In this document: piece by piece, positions 32,321 to 40,627 of the stretch
Position numbering within the stretch: position 1 is the stretch's first letter
Layout: each line of letters opens with the position of its first letter
Assembly (NCBI RefSeq): GCF_900188115.1
Contig: NZ_FZNW01000008.1
Location: forward strand, 1-64,000
Direction: 5' to 3'
From: Haloechinothrix alba
GTDB taxonomy: Bacteria; Actinomycetota; Actinomycetes; Mycobacteriales; Pseudonocardiaceae
DNA: 64,000 nt
Notes under the pieces: model-generated
Databases searched by the model: none
What the model saw: only the letters and a program-made list of their open reading frames with translations
What the model was told of the DNA's origin: nothing
Translations under genes and position numbers: made by a program

Positions 32321-35300
32321 TCACGCCTCACCCCGCTCGTAGACGCGCGTGGCCGACACACGACCCACCCCGTCCGGTTCTCCGAGCGACTCGACGGCCT
32401 CGCGCATCGTGGCGTCCACCGCAAGGTACTTCCGGCCTGCACGCAGGTCGGCGTCGTTGCGCATGCGGATGATCAGGGGGAACTCGCTCAGAGCCCCCGC
32501 GTCGAACAGTCCCGTCGTGTAGATCAGCTGCACTCCGAGCGCGCGGGCCACCGCACGCTGCAGTTCCAGAAGGTACCCCGCCGACGCCCGACCGATCGGG
32601 TTGTCCAGGAACAGCACCCCGGAGTGCGACTCCTGCGTGCGGCCCTTGTCGTTCGCGCGCAACGCCGCCATGGTGCAGTACAACACGATCGCGGCCGTCA
32701 GCTGCTGGCCTCCGGAGAACACGTCCTTGATCTCCGAGACCCGCTGTCGCTCGGTACGCAGCACCGAGTCGGGCTTGAGCACGTCGATACGGAACCCCTT
32801 CGGCACCGCAGCCCGCACGCCCCGCAGCAGCAAGGACATCCCGTCGCGCCGGACGTCCTTGCCGTCCGGTGACTTCCCGGCAGCGACCTCGTCGACGACC
32901 TGACCGAGCTGCTCGACCAGCATCGACTCGTCGGGATCGGTGAAACGGATGCGCAGGAACTCGCTACCGGACCAGTCGCCCAGCCCGTCGGGCAGGCGAG
33001 ACAGCCGCTGGGCCGAGCGCAGCACCCGCAACGCGCCCTCGACCATGCCCTGCAGCCGCCTGACGATCCCCGAGCGGTGCCTGTCGATCTGTTCGAGATC
33101 ACCGGTGAGGCTGCGCAGCCGGGGACGCAGCGCCGAGATCCACTCCCTGGCATGCTCGCCGAGCTTGTCCCTGCGCACCGAGACGATCTGCCGCCGGACC
33201 GGGCTGGACAGCTTCTCGAACCGTTCCTCTGCCGCGTACTCCACGAGGGCGTCGGCCTGCCCGCGCACCCGCCTGTCCGCCTCCGCGACCGCCTCGTCCG
33301 CCGCCGCGAGCGCGGAGTTCAGCACCGACCAGCGCGAGCGTGCCGACTCGATGTCCCCGTCGTAGGCCTCGACCTCGTCGGTGCGCTCGCCTGCGCCCGC
33401 GCCGACGATCGGCGACATCGAGTCGCCGAGCATCGCGAACCCGGCTGCGGCCGACTCCGCTTCGTCAAGCACGTCCTCGGCCTCGGTCAGCTTCTGCTGC
33501 AGCTCCTCCAGCTCGCGCGCGGCGGCGGCGACCTCGTCCCGCGCGTTACTGATCAGCTCGAGCCCGTACGCGACCGAACCGGGCCGCTGGAAGTCGTCGA
33601 GGACCGACGGAGCAGCGGGCAATGCCTCCAGCTCGGCCCGCTGCGTGGCCACAGCGGCCACCGCTTCCGACCGCTGTGCCTGCGCCGAGTCCAACTCCCG
33701 CTCGGCCCGCTGCTGCGCCGCAGCCCGGGACGCCGCGTCCGCGCCGTCCGGTGTCTCGAGCAGTTGTTCGGCGAGCGCGCGCACGTCCGGGTCGAGGGCC
33801 TCGAGCTCGGCGCGCGCCGCGGCCTCGGCCTGTTCGGAGTGGTCGAGCTCGGCGCGCAGGTCGTTGCCCACCTCCACCTTGGCGTAGGCGTCGTCGGCCG
33901 CTGCCAGGCTCCGGCGCAGCACGTCGATCGGCTCCTCGGGCACCGACTCATCCGTGGAGACGGACCCGCCCCCGGGAACCTCGGCCAGTTCGGCGCGCGC
34001 GCTGGCCACGGTGCGGTGATGCCCGTCCGCGGTGCGCTGCTCCTCGGCAGCCTGCTCGCGCCACCGCCCCGCGACAGCCTCGGCGTCGGAGGCTTCGGAC
34101 TGCAGCCGCTCGGCTTGCTCGCGTGCGGCCCTGGCCTCGTCACGCCACTGCCCCACCCGCGCCACGGACGCGGACAGCTCGCCGAGCTCGCGGACCCGCT
34201 CGGTCGCAGCCCGCACCGAGGCACGCAGCTCGGGGATCCGCTCGCGCAGCTCGGCGCGGCGGCCGGCCACGTACTCGACGGTCTCGGACGCGCGAGCTTC
34301 GGCGACACCGGCATGCTCGTACTCCGACCAGGCCTCCTCGGCCCGTTCGGCAAGGGTTGCCACCGCTCCGGCCGGGTACTCCTCACGCCAGGCACGCAGC
34401 TTCCACTCGAGAGCGGCATCCGATGAGGACTGCTCGGACAGCCGGGCCAGCTCCTGCTTGCGCTCGGCCTGCCGCCTGCCGACCGCGGTGCGTTCCCGGT
34501 CGGCGGCATTCTCGTCGTAGAGCGCAGGGTTCGGTGGGATGACGAACTCCACACCCGGAGCCGTGCCGCTGCCCGCGCCGTCGGGGTTGTCGGGGCCGTC
34601 GGGGTTGTCAGGGCCGTCCGAGTGCGAGACCGCCTGGGTACACCCCACGGCCATGGCGGCGCGTGGCAACAGGGTGGTCTCGGACAACACCTCCCGTGCG
34701 CGCTCGAGCCGGGACGGGTCGTTGATCAGCACCCCGCCTACCAGCTGCGGGTACCTGTTCAGCACCTCCTCGGCACGCGCCGAGCTCAACGTGGACAGGT
34801 AGCGCAGGCCGGACCACGCGGTGATCCCGGCTTCCTCGAGGATGTCCAGCACGTGCTGCACGTCCTCGGGCGGGGGAAGCAGCCCCGCGGACCCGAGCGC
34901 CTGCATCGCGCGCTCATCGGCGGCCTCGGCCATCCGCAGTTCCGTGGCCGCGCGGTCCGCCTGGTTGCGCGCCTCGGCCAACCGGTTCAGCAGCACGGGA
35001 AGATCCACGTCCAGGTGCACGCTCTCCCCGCCGAGCAACTCGGCGAGGCGCGGGTCCGCAGCGAGTGCCCCGGTCCGTTCGTTGGCCCGGTCGAGCTCGG
35101 CCTGCGCCGCCTCGGCCCGTGCGCGCGCACTGCTGCGCCGCTGCTGCTCGGAATGCAGTGCCCCGGTCGCCTCCGCGTGCTCCGTCTCGACCTCGGCGAG
35201 CTCGCGCTCGTGCTGGGCGAGGTCACGCTCGGCGCGCTCGGCCGCCTCCCGCGCGCTACGCTCGGCCGCCGCGACGCCATCGGTGTCGGTGCCCTCCTGC

Positions 35301-36847
35301 AGGGTTCCCGCCTCGACGGCCTCCCGCACACGCTGCTCGACCTCGGCGATGCGGGAGTCGAGCGACTCGGCACGCGCGCTGTGCTCGGCCGCCTTGGCCA
35401 TGGCATCGTCCCGCTGGTGCTGGGCGTCCGTGGCCGACCGCCGCGCCGACTCGGCCGCCCGTTCGGCCTGCTCGGCATCCGCCCTGGCATCCTCCGCCAG
35501 CGCAAGCAATCCCCTTGCCAGCGCTGTCGCGGCGGCGTTCTTGGCCGCGAGCGCGGGCTGCGCGCGCTCTTCCCTGTTGCCGACCAGCTCGCGGGTGGCT
35601 TTCGCCTTGTGCGCGGCGTTGAGATGTGCCAGTACCGTCGAGGTGGCTCGCCATGCCCTTGCCGTGGTGTCGGCCTCGGCGACCTGCTCGGCGAGGCGGT
35701 CGGCATCGGCCTGCCCCGCGTCGAGCCGCAGCAGGGCGACGACCCGGCGGAGCTCGGTGACCACGGCGCCTTTCCGCCTGTGGTCTCCCTCGGCGAGGCG
35801 CTCCGCGGTGCGCAGCTCCTCGACGTGGTCACGCAGCCCTTGCAACCGTTCGGACTCCGCGTGCCGCCGCGCGCTGACCGCTGCCGCGAACTCCCGCGCC
35901 TGCTCCCGCGCACGCTCGCTTTCCCGGCGAGCGCCCGCCGCTGCGTCCGAGGACTCGACAAGCGGCTCGAGCAGCTCGAGCGCACCCGCGACGAAGTCGC
36001 GCTCGACGAGCAGCTCGCCGCGCTGCGCGAGATTGTCCGCGTAGCTGCTGAGCACGTCTGCCAGGTCCGCGGGACCTTGCTCGTCGATCACCGCGCGCAG
36101 CAGGAACTCGACGAAGGCGTCGTCGGTCTGGAAGGCGAAGGCGTCGACGGCCTCGCCCTCGCCCGCGTTCATCGCGCGCTGGTAGCGGAACAGCTCGGTG
36201 TCCAACCCCAGCTGCGCGAGCCGGTCGGTCCAGTCCCTGTGCTTGCGCGTCCAGAACAGGTCCACTTCCGGCTCGGCCTTGTGCTGCGCGTCCAGGCTTT
36301 CCTTGAACGCCGAGACGGTCAGCAACTGCCCGTTCGAGGTCAGCGGTAACGAGTCGAGGTTGAGCGTCACGCTCGGCCGGAAGCAGTACCACGAGTCGAC
36401 GAGGTTGGCCGGGTCCGAGGAGACCACGTGACCGCGCCACTCGGACACCTTTCCCGTGATCAGGCGCTGTCCCGTTCTGGTGTGCTGCCACTCCAGCACG
36501 ACGTGTGCGACGTCCTTGGCCTCGACGAACTTCTCCAGCACGCGCGTGTTGGTCGTGCCGACGACCTGCCGCCTTCCGGGAAGCATCACCGAGAAGATGA
36601 GCTTGATCAACACGGACTTGCCGCCGCCGTTCTCCAGGAACAGCACGCTCGCAGGGGAAGGCCTGCGGACCGGAACGGCCGCCTCGGCATCCGCGCCGGA
36701 GGACAGCTGCACCCCCGCACTGAACAGCGCGTCCTGCGCGGGCGCCGACACGACCTCCCCGACACCGCTGAGGTCCAGCACGACGTCCTGGTACCGCGCT
36801 CCCGCGGGACCGACCGAGTGCAGGCGCACCCGGGACAGCTCGTACAT
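32321..36847 (-). CDS. SMC/MukB/JetC-like coiled-coil ATPase
   Basis: A 1508-aa SMC-type protein, third gene of a putative SMC-KITE-kleisin operon. The N-terminal ATPase half has a Walker A of the form LENGGGKSVLIKLIF (Lys77). Two long coiled coils, about residues 285-590 and 850-1200 (rich in Ala, Glu, Arg), flank a hinge-like globular part (about 600-790; PEDVQHVLDILEEAGITAWS and GGVLINDPSRLERA). The C-terminal half has the signature FSGGQQLTAAIVLY (from residue 1377) and a Walker B SGVLFLDNPIGRA with Asn1416 where SMC proteins have the catalytic Glu. The ATG at 36847 is chosen over the GTG 6 nt upstream because GGAGG lies 5 nt before it. A hinge linker has a repeated Asp-Gly-Pro-Asn motif. 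Role unknown: chromosome organisation or DNA surveillance are the options. Confidence 0.75.
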   Translation of the reverse strand: MYELSRVRLHSVGPAGARYQDVVLDLSGVGEVVSAPAQDALFSAGVQLSSGADAEAAVPVRRPSPASVLFLENGGGKSVLIKLIFSVMLPGRRQVVGTTNTRVLEKFVEAKDVAHVVLEWQHTRTGQRLITGKVSEWRGHVVSSDPANLVDSWYCFRPSVTLNLDSLPLTSNGQLLTVSAFKESLDAQHKAEPEVDLFWTRKHRDWTDRLAQLGLDTELFRYQRAMNAGEGEAVDAFAFQTDDAFVEFLLRAVIDEQGPADLADVLSSYADNLAQRGELLVERDFVAGALELLEPLVESSDAAAGARRESERAREQAREFAAAVSARRHAESERLQGLRDHVEELRTAERLAEGDHRRKGAVVTELRRVVALLRLDAGQADADRLAEQVAEADTTARAWRATSTVLAHLNAAHKAKATRELVGNREERAQPALAAKNAAATALARGLLALAEDARADAEQAERAAESARRSATDAQHQRDDAMAKAAEHSARAESLDSRIAEVEQRVREAVEAGTLQEGTDTDGVAAAERSAREAAERAERDLAQHERELAEVETEHAEATGALHSEQQRRSSARARAEAAQAELDRANERTGALAADPRLAELLGGESVHLDVDLPVLLNRLAEARNQADRAATELRMAEAADERAMQALGSAGLLPPPEDVQHVLDILEEAGITAWSGLRYLSTLSSARAEEVLNRYPQLVGGVLINDPSRLERAREVLSETTLLPRAAMAVGCTQAVSHSDGPDNPDGPDNPDGAGSGTAPGVEFVIPPNPALYDENAADRERTAVGRRQAERKQELARLSEQSSSDAALEWKLRAWREEYPAGAVATLAERAEEAWSEYEHAGVAEARASETVEYVAGRRAELRERIPELRASVRAATERVRELGELSASVARVGQWRDEARAAREQAERLQSEASDAEAVAGRWREQAAEEQRTADGHHRTVASARAELAEVPGGGSVSTDESVPEEPIDVLRRSLAAADDAYAKVEVGNDLRAELDHSEQAEAAARAELEALDPDVRALAEQLLETPDGADAASRAAAQQRAERELDSAQAQRSEAVAAVATQRAELEALPAAPSVLDDFQRPGSVAYGLELISNARDEVAAAARELEELQQKLTEAEDVLDEAESAAAGFAMLGDSMSPIVGAGAGERTDEVEAYDGDIESARSRWSVLNSALAAADEAVAEADRRVRGQADALVEYAAEERFEKLSSPVRRQIVSVRRDKLGEHAREWISALRPRLRSLTGDLEQIDRHRSGIVRRLQGMVEGALRVLRSAQRLSRLPDGLGDWSGSEFLRIRFTDPDESMLVEQLGQVVDEVAAGKSPDGKDVRRDGMSLLLRGVRAAVPKGFRIDVLKPDSVLRTERQRVSEIKDVFSGGQQLTAAIVLYCTMAALRANDKGRTQESHSGVLFLDNPIGRASAGYLLELQRAVARALGVQLIYTTGLFDAGALSEFPLIIRMRNDADLRAGRKYLAVDATMREAVESLGEPDGVGRVSATRVYERGEA

Positions 36848-36901
36848 CGGCACCTCCGTTGCTCCGTGTTCGCCAGCAGGCCCGTCCTCGCCGCGTCTGC
36901 G

Positions 36902-37090
36902 TCAGGTCCACTCACTCGGCCCCGGCCCTGCATGGTCCTGCGGTCGGACCCGACCGCTGATACACCTCGCGTTCCGGTCCGACCGCCATGGGGTCTCCGG
37001 GGGCCGCGACCTCCCCGCAGGGAGGCCCCGTCCTCCGGACGCTCGTCGGCCCAGCCATTGATATACCTCCAGCTCCGGTCCGGCCTCCAT
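36902..37090 (-). CDS. Possible small ORF B between the KITE-like and SMC-like genes
   Basis: A 62-codon frame starting MEAGPELEVYQWLGRR inside the second of two direct repeats. Its first 11 codons match those of ORF A (36912-36989) with changes that are partly synonymous. The Shine-Dalgarno match is poor. Coding status is uncertain; no family is recognised. Confidence 0.25.
   Translation of the reverse strand: MEAGPELEVYQWLGRRASGGRGLPAGRSRPPETPWRSDRNARCISGRVRPQDHAGPGPSEWT
36912..36989 (-). CDS. Possible small ORF A between the KITE-like and SMC-like genes
   Basis: A 25-codon frame starting MAVGPEREVYQRS with CGGAG 5 nt before the ATG, lying in the first direct repeat and in a different frame from ORF B. 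The shared pattern is M-x-x-GPE-x-EVYQ. Its function, if any, is unknown. Confidence 0.25.
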   Translation of the reverse strand: MAVGPEREVYQRSGPTAGPCRAGAE

Positions 37091-37109
37091 GGGGGTGTTC
37101 CGGCGGCCG
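36957..37109. repeat. Twin imperfect direct repeats with a central hairpin
   Basis: Copies at 36957-37006 and 37058-37109 agree at about 30 of the first 37 positions and start 101 nt apart. Between them CCTCCC-CGCA-GGGAGG (37010-37025) forms a hairpin. They fill most of the 271-nt gap between the KITE-like and SMC-like genes. Each repeat contains an ATG on the minus strand (36989 and 37090). Confidence 0.65.
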
Positions 37110-37118
37110 GCCGGACCG

Positions 37119-37907
37119 CTAGAGCGTCTCACTGCTGGCTGCGCGCAACGTTCCGACGTCGTCGGCGACCGCGACCACGTCGAGGTCGAGAAGCTCGCTG
37201 AACGCGCGGTCCGCCGCGAGCTCACGGACCTGAATCTGGTACCGCGGAGTCGTCCGGTACGTGCCCCCGCGATCGGAGTTGATGTGCACGAGGAATCCCT
37301 GCTCGGCGAGGAACCGCAGTGCACGGCTGATCATGCCACGCGTGGTGTCCGGTGCCAGCCTGCCGTCCTTGGTGGCAGCGGCCGCGGGCCTGCGAGCGTA
37401 TACCCGCCACGCCTGCTCCAGCTCAGGGGCGTCGGAAAGCGGGTCGTCGTTCTCATCGGCCTGTGCGGCTCGTTCGTCGAGGATGCGGCACGCCTCCCGA
37501 ACAACGCTGTCCACCTGCTCGACCGACACCCGTCCGACGTAGGTGTCATTCGCAAGATCATCCGGACGGGGGAACGCGAGCGCGGCAGTGGCCAGGTGTA
37601 TGACGCCGTGCAGTACCTTCTCGGTCTCCCTCCTCTCCCGGATCTTGCTCTGGCGCGCGTAGTTGTCCATCTTGATCTCGAAGACGGACTCGTCCGTGGC
37701 CGCGAGGACCGCCCCCGCCTGCTGGTTGACCTCCAGAACCAGCAGGCCGAGCCCGGCAGCGACCGCGTGCGCCAGCTGCTTGAACTGGCTGTCCGCGTGA
37801 TACCTCCGCACCAGGTCGGAGTAACCGGCGTCCCGTGCCGGTACCTGTTTGGGTCGCAGGCCGTAGGCGATCAACCGGGCAGCTGCTTCGGCATCAGCCG
37901 CGCCCAT
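37119..37907 (-). CDS. MukE/JetB-like small protein (putative KITE subunit)
   Basis: A 262-aa hydrophilic protein between the kleisin-like and SMC-like genes. It is helical at the N-terminus (DAEAAARLIAYGLRP, YSDLVRRYHADSQFKQLAHAV). Near residues 185-230 it has a winged-helix-like stretch (TTRGMISRALRFLAEQGFLV followed by the beta-wing RGGTYRTTPRYQIQVREL). Size, position and the winged helix resemble the MukE/JetB/KITE subunits that bind kleisin in SMC complexes; this is an inference without a profile search. The ATG at 37907 is preferred because GAGGAGG lies 7 nt upstream; a GTG 3 nt earlier is possible. Confidence 0.6.
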   Translation of the reverse strand: MGAADAEAAARLIAYGLRPKQVPARDAGYSDLVRRYHADSQFKQLAHAVAAGLGLLVLEVNQQAGAVLAATDESVFEIKMDNYARQSKIRERRETEKVLHGVIHLATAALAFPRPDDLANDTYVGRVSVEQVDSVVREACRILDERAAQADENDDPLSDAPELEQAWRVYARRPAAAATKDGRLAPDTTRGMISRALRFLAEQGFLVHINSDRGGTYRTTPRYQIQVRELAADRAFSELLDLDVVAVADDVGTLRAASSETL

Positions 37908-37927
37908 CACTGCACCTCCTCGAGCAC

Positions 37928-37957
37928 GGTTCGTTCACCGGGGGTTCGTTCACCGGG
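37928..37957. repeat. 15-bp tandem duplication
   Basis: GGTTCGTTCACCGGG occurs twice in a row (37928-37942 and 37943-37957), in the 72-nt space between the kleisin-like stop and the KITE-like start. It looks like a recent slippage event. Confidence 0.8.
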
Positions 37958-37979
37958 GTCCTCGTGCCCACCACCACGG

Positions 37980-39515
37980 TCACTCCGGTCCGGCGACCGT
38001 GGCCGCATCGGCGGCCACGGCATGTTCGGCTTCCTCGCCCGCGCCGTCGCTCCCGCTGTCCAGCGCGACCATCGCCACGAGCAGGTCGCTGCCGCCGAAC
38101 CGGCTGTCGCGCAACGGCGTGCCGTCGTCGACGGCGAGCAGCGCCGCACCGGAACCCTGCCGCAATGCCGTCGCCACGTCGGCACCGTAGGAGTGCGTCG
38201 CGCGCAGGGCGACGAGCAGGGGAAGCTCGTCATCGACGGCGCGGGCCTCTTCCAGCAGCTCGGAGAGTCTGCGGGGAGCCTCGTGCCGGGTGAACAGCTC
38301 ATCGGCCAGTTCCCAGTGCCGGTCGGTGAACCTGCCGCGCTGATCGGACGGGGTCAGCTCGGGGTCGGGAATCTCGCCGACCACCTTCTCGCGTTCCGGA
38401 GCGGGCCGCAGCAGCATCGACACCAGCGACGGCAGCGTCGCCGCAGCCGGGACCGACGTTCCGCTCGCCGCCGTGAAGTACTCCTCGACGGGGGCGACTG
38501 CGTCGCGGACCGGCACTCCCAGTGCAGGAACGAGAAGCTGACCGAAGAGGTCCACGCCGCCGCGTCTGGCCGGACCGGAGAACTCCTGCCGGTCCTGCTC
38601 CGCGCGGAAGGTCGCACCCGCGGCTTGCAGCCGGGCCTGCAGCTGGGTGTGCCGGGTGATGCAGTCCGAGACGATCTCCACCAGCTCCGCGGCTCGCTTC
38701 TTGTGATCCGGGTCGTCCGCCTCGTCCCGTGCAGCCGTGATGTTGCGCAGGATCGCGTTCTCGGCACGGAACCGGGATTCGATGTGCTCCAGCGCGCTGT
38801 CGAGCAGCTGCGGGATGGCCTCCTCCCAGTCCACCGTACGTACGTCCCTGCGGGTGGCCTCCAGCATCGAGCGCAGCGTCTCCCCGTACTGCACGGTGCG
38901 GTAACGGGCCTGCTCCGCGGCCAGCTTGGCTTCGGCGAGCCGCCCGCGCGTGATCAGGTTCTCCAGCTTGACCTCGGCCGCCACCTGCGCCGACTCGACG
39001 TCGGTGTCCAACGCTCCGACGAGCACGTTGATCGCCTCGTCGCTGGCCCGCAGGTAGACCTCACCAGCGGGGGTGGCCAGCTCGACGAGCAGCTTGAAGT
39101 CGAACGCCCGGCGCTGGTAACTGCCGTCGGCCCCGACGGCCCCGTAGACGTGCCGGAAGCCGCGCTCGACGGAACCGACGTTGATCAGGTTGTCCAGCAC
39201 CCACCGGGCGACACGCTCGTGCTCGGCAGGCGGGCGCTGGGGAGCCTGCGCGGCGATGAACGGCAGGAGCCGCTGCACGATCTGCTCGTGGTCCGCGCCG
39301 GTGTCGAAGTCCATGGCTACGGTGACCTGGTCGATCGTGTGCAGCGCTATCTCCGCCATCTGGTACACGCTCGCGTCGGCCCAGTCCAGCTTGGCCTTGC
39401 GCGCGTCGAGATCGTGCAGGGGTGCGGTACACGCCAGGGCCTTCAACCTGCGAGACAGCGCGCCGTCCACGGCAGCCCCGTGGTGCTCGGTCACATCTTC
39501 ACGCACAGCGCGCAA
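37980..39515 (-). CDS. Kleisin-like protein (MukF/JetA-type, putative)
   Basis: A 511-aa soluble, mostly helical protein, first gene of the putative SMC operon. The N-terminal third has repeated helices (SRRLKALACTAPLHDLDARK, EHERVARWVLDNLIN). The middle is a long helical bundle (ARYRTVQYGETLRSMLEATR to ITRHTQLQARLQAAG), and the last part returns to globular sequence (DRHWELADELFTRHEAPRRL). Length, helical middle and gene order recall MukF/JetA kleisins, but no motif proves it. A TTG at 39515 is taken as the start because GAGGAG lies 8 nt upstream. A GTG at 39506 is the alternative, and the more distant ATG at 39608 lies inside the palindromic repeat. Confidence 0.55.
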   Translation of the reverse strand: MRAVREDVTEHHGAAVDGALSRRLKALACTAPLHDLDARKAKLDWADASVYQMAEIALHTIDQVTVAMDFDTGADHEQIVQRLLPFIAAQAPQRPPAEHERVARWVLDNLINVGSVERGFRHVYGAVGADGSYQRRAFDFKLLVELATPAGEVYLRASDEAINVLVGALDTDVESAQVAAEVKLENLITRGRLAEAKLAAEQARYRTVQYGETLRSMLEATRRDVRTVDWEEAIPQLLDSALEHIESRFRAENAILRNITAARDEADDPDHKKRAAELVEIVSDCITRHTQLQARLQAAGATFRAEQDRQEFSGPARRGGVDLFGQLLVPALGVPVRDAVAPVEEYFTAASGTSVPAAATLPSLVSMLLRPAPEREKVVGEIPDPELTPSDQRGRFTDRHWELADELFTRHEAPRRLSELLEEARAVDDELPLLVALRATHSYGADVATALRQGSGAALLAVDDGTPLRDSRFGGSDLLVAMVALDSGSDGAGEEAEHAVAADAATVAGPE

Positions 39516-39565
39516 CGTTAGCGCTCCTCGCTCACTCCCCCACCACCCGCCCACCCCTGGTTGAG

Positions 39566-39642
39566 CTGAATGACGCTTTCGCTCCATTCGGAAGGTTGAA
39601 TGACGCATTCAGGCCGTCTCGTGGACTGAAAGCGTCATTCAG
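39566..39642. repeat. Palindromic repeat element, long (77-nt) form
   Basis: Same 20+10+17+10+20 layout as at 26987. The left arm (39566-39585) has changes near its inner end (CGCTCC for CAGTCC), while the right arm (39623-39642) is perfect. The right arm holds the last two codons and the stop of whiA. The element fills most of the 119-nt gap between whiA and the kleisin-like gene. Confidence 0.88.
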
Positions 39643-40627
39643 CATTCTCCTCTTCGAGGAGATCGTCGGTGACGGCGGATTCGGTGTCCGGGATGCCGAG
39701 CTCCTTGGCGCGCTTGTCGGCCATAGCCAGCAGCCTGCGGATGCGGCCTGCGATGGCGTCCTTGGTCATCGGCGGGTCGGACCGCTGCCCCAGTTCCTCG
39801 AGCGAGGCCTGCCTGTTGGACAGGCGGAGCTGGCCCGCCCTGCTCAGGTGCTCCGGCGCGGACTCGCCGAGGATGTCCATCGCGCGTTCCACACGCGCCG
39901 CCGCGGCCACCGCGGCCCGGGCGGATCGGCGCAGGTTCGCGTCGTCGAAGTTGGCCAGCCGGTTCGCCGTCGCCCGCACCTCCCTGCGCATCCGGTGCTC
40001 TTCCCAGGACAGCACGCTCGTGTGCGCACCGAGCCTGGTCAGCAACGCGCCGATGGCGTCGCCGTCCCGCACAACGACCCGGTCCGCACCCCGGACCTCG
40101 CGGGACTTCGCGGTGATACCGAGCCTGCGCGCGGCACCGACCAGTGCCAGTGCCGCCTCCGGTCCGGGGCAGGTGACCTCCAGCGCCGAGGAACGGCCCG
40201 GCTCGGTCAGCGAGCCGTGCGCGAGGAACGCACCCCGCCATGCTGCCTCGGCCTCCGACAGCGCCCCCGACACCACCGTGGCGGGCAGTCCACGTACCGG
40301 CCGCCCACGCTGATCGATCAGGCCGGTCTGCCGCGCGAGTCCCTCACCGTCGGCGACCACCCGAACCACGTAGCGGGTGCTCTTGCGCAACCCGCTCGAG
40401 CTGATCACGTGCACGTCCGACTGGTAGCCGTACAGATCGTAGATCTCCTTGCGGAGCTTGCGGGCGACCGAACCCGTGTCGAGCTCGGCCTCCACGACCA
40501 CCTTGCCCGAGACGATGTGCAGTCCCCCTGCGAAACGCAACATGGACGCGACCTCGGCCCGGCGTGGCCCGACCTTGCTCAGTTGCAGACGGCTGAGCTC
40601 GTCCTTCACCGCCGCGGTCATCGCCAT
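39635..40627 (-). CDS. whiA: WhiA, sporulation/cell-division transcription regulator
   Basis: A 330-aa WhiA: LAGLIDADG-like N-terminal domains ([43 protein letters not shown]) and a C-terminal helix-turn-helix ([32 protein letters not shown]). In streptomycetes it acts with WhiB to start sporulation septation. It overlaps the end of yvc[12 protein letters not shown] is the usual family start; an ATG 6 nt later forms ATGA with the yvcK stop. The final codons and TGA come from the palindromic repeat, so the tail (EEENAE) may be altered. Confidence 0.95.
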   Translation of the reverse strand: MAMTAAVKDELSRLQLSKVGPRRAEVASMLRFAGGLHIVSGKVVVEAELDTGSVARKLRKEIYDLYGYQSDVHVISSSGLRKSTRYVVRVVADGEGLARQTGLIDQRGRPVRGLPATVVSGALSEAEAAWRGAFLAHGSLTEPGRSSALEVTCPGPEAALALVGAARRLGITAKSREVRGADRVVVRDGDAIGALLTRLGAHTSVLSWEEHRMRREVRATANRLANFDDANLRRSARAAVAAAARVERAMDILGESAPEHLSRAGQLRLSNRQASLEELGQRSDPPMTKDAIAGRIRRLLAMADKRAKELGIPDTESAVTDDLLEEENAE

